Origin: an uncultured Cohaesibacter sp.
Lineage (GTDB): Bacteria > Pseudomonadota > Alphaproteobacteria > Rhizobiales > Cohaesibacteraceae
Assembly: GCF_963676275.1 (NCBI RefSeq)
Contig: NZ_OY781091.1
Coordinates: 4,347,001-4,411,000, forward strand
Direction: 5' to 3'
Length of the DNA stretch: 64,000 bases
Below are positions 63,227 through 64,000 of this stretch, in pieces; the stretch's first letter is position 1; each line of letters opens with the position of its first letter. The position numbers and the translations under genes were made by a program. The notes under the pieces are model-generated. The model had not been told where the DNA came from. It was given only the letters and a program-made list of their open reading frames with translations, and did no database searches.

Positions 63227-64000
63227 ATGAGACAAACGCTTTCAATGACACAAGCGGACCAAACCCAGATGCTGATTATTCGCTCCGTCCTTTTCAATGC
63301 GGCATTCTATCTGTCGACCGCCCTGATGCTGATCCTCGCCATCTTCACCTACCCGCTGCCGCGCCGATATCTGATCGGGCTGGCTGGCGTCTGGGCCCAC
63401 GTCTGCATCTGGTTGTTTACCTTCATTGTCGGAGGCAGCTATGAAGTCCGCGGAGCAGAAAAGCTGCCCAAGGGCAAGAGCATCATTCTGGCATCCAAGC
63501 ATATGAGCGCGTTTGAAACCTTCGCGCTGGTGCCGCTGGTGGATGACCCGTTATTCATTCTCAAGCGCGAATTGCTGCGCTATCCGCTGTTTGGCTGGGC
63601 CCTGCTGAAAACAGACATGATCCCGATCGACCGCAGCGCCGGTCTCAAGGCCCTGCGAGGCATGCTGGTCGAAGCCCGGCGCAAGATGACTGCGGACAAT
63701 CGCCAGCTCATCATCTTCCCGGAAGGAACCCGCAGACGACCGGACACCGAACCGGCTTATAAATACGGCATCAGCCATATCTATCATGCCCTTAATGTAC
63801 CCTGTTATCCGGTGGCGCTGAATACTGGCCTGTTCTGGCCCAAGGGCAGCCCGATTCGCCGTTCAGGCAAGATCATCATCGAGATTCTGCCCCCCATAGA
63901 GCCCGGAATGGAAATGAAGGGATTTTTCAAACAACTTAGTGAAATCATAGAATCACATTCAAATCGGCTGATTTCCGAAGCCCGGGCAGCCAATGACAAG
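63227..64000 (+). CDS. plsC: 1-acyl-sn-glycerol-3-phosphate acyltransferase (3' partial)
   Basis: An acyltransferase frame that is open to the end of the window, 258 codons visible. An N-terminal membrane segment (STALMLILAIFTYPLP) precedes the block-I motif SKHMSAFETF (His of HX4D, with Glu in place of Asp), then IDRS and the FPEGTRR motif. It acylates lysophosphatidic acid to phosphatidic acid in phospholipid synthesis. Start at MRQTLSMTQ or the ATG six codons later. The gene continues beyond the window. Confidence 0.88.
   Translation, partial: MRQTLSMTQADQTQMLIIRSVLFNAAFYLSTALMLILAIFTYPLPRRYLIGLAGVWAHVCIWLFTFIVGGSYEVRGAEKLPKGKSIILASKHMSAFETFALVPLVDDPLFILKRELLRYPLFGWALLKTDMIPIDRSAGLKALRGMLVEARRKMTADNRQLIIFPEGTRRRPDTEPAYKYGISHIYHALNVPCYPVALNTGLFWPKGSPIRRSGKIIIEILPPIEPGMEMKGFFKQLSEIIESHSNRLISEARAANDK

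Overview
The window reads as chromosome of an alphaproteobacterium of the order Hyphomicrobiales (Rhizobiales), possibly a marine Cohaesibacter-like genus. This rests on gene content and order: ethylmalonyl-CoA pathway genes, etfB-etfA-hbd, argH-lptM-lysA, and zinc-ribbon protein | ftsE-ftsX-YdcF-plsC. The genus is a guess; the order is fairly secure.

Layout. 1-5.9 kb: a signalling cluster with a truncated CheBR-PAS-histidine kinase, a lone receiver and a receiver-kinase. 6.27-31.54 kb: a genomic island of about 25.3 kb inserted in the 3' end of a tRNA-Leu(CAA) gene. The evidence is a 17-bp direct repeat of the tRNA 3' end at the far side, the original tRNA terminator stranded beyond that repeat, and a (frameshifted) tyrosine integrase beside the tRNA. 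31.5-64 kb: conserved core genome.

Island cargo, left to right: beta-barrel protein, XRE regulator, MATE pump with an AraC-GNAT fusion, a BcII-like metallo-beta-lactamase fold protein with altered zinc ligands, a MocR regulator with a divergent class V aminotransferase, an HNH-like protein, a two-reverse-transcriptase operon best read as DRT type 3 anti-phage defence, a P4/D5-type primase broken and rearranged around an IS3-family element, a Panacea-type toxin-antitoxin pair, an unknown coiled-coil membrane protein, a second tyrosine recombinase translationally coupled to an unknown partner, a DUF488 protein with a 48-residue small ORF behind it, and the integrase. Two copies of a two-block repeat (A and B) lie at the 3' side of the reverse transcriptase and toxin-antitoxin modules and may mark cargo joints.

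Core genes. Between 37 and 53 kb, ethylmalonyl-CoA mutase, crotonyl-CoA carboxylase/reductase, methylsuccinyl-CoA dehydrogenase, a cobalamin adenosyltransferase, electron transfer flavoprotein and 3-hydroxybutyryl-CoA dehydrogenase form a functional set: C2 assimilation with its B12 cofactor supply and electron acceptor. The right end carries arginine and lysine biosynthesis, LPS-assembly lipoprotein LptM, a CpdR-like receiver, purine salvage, and an FtsEX cell-division locus next to a zinc-ribbon membrane protein with eight copies of a FliM-like SQDDIDALF motif.

All calls come from reading motifs and context; no database search was possible. The most interesting parts are the reverse transcriptase pair with its unexplained flanking non-coding DNA, the paired A/B repeats, the chimeric primase, and the unknown island proteins.
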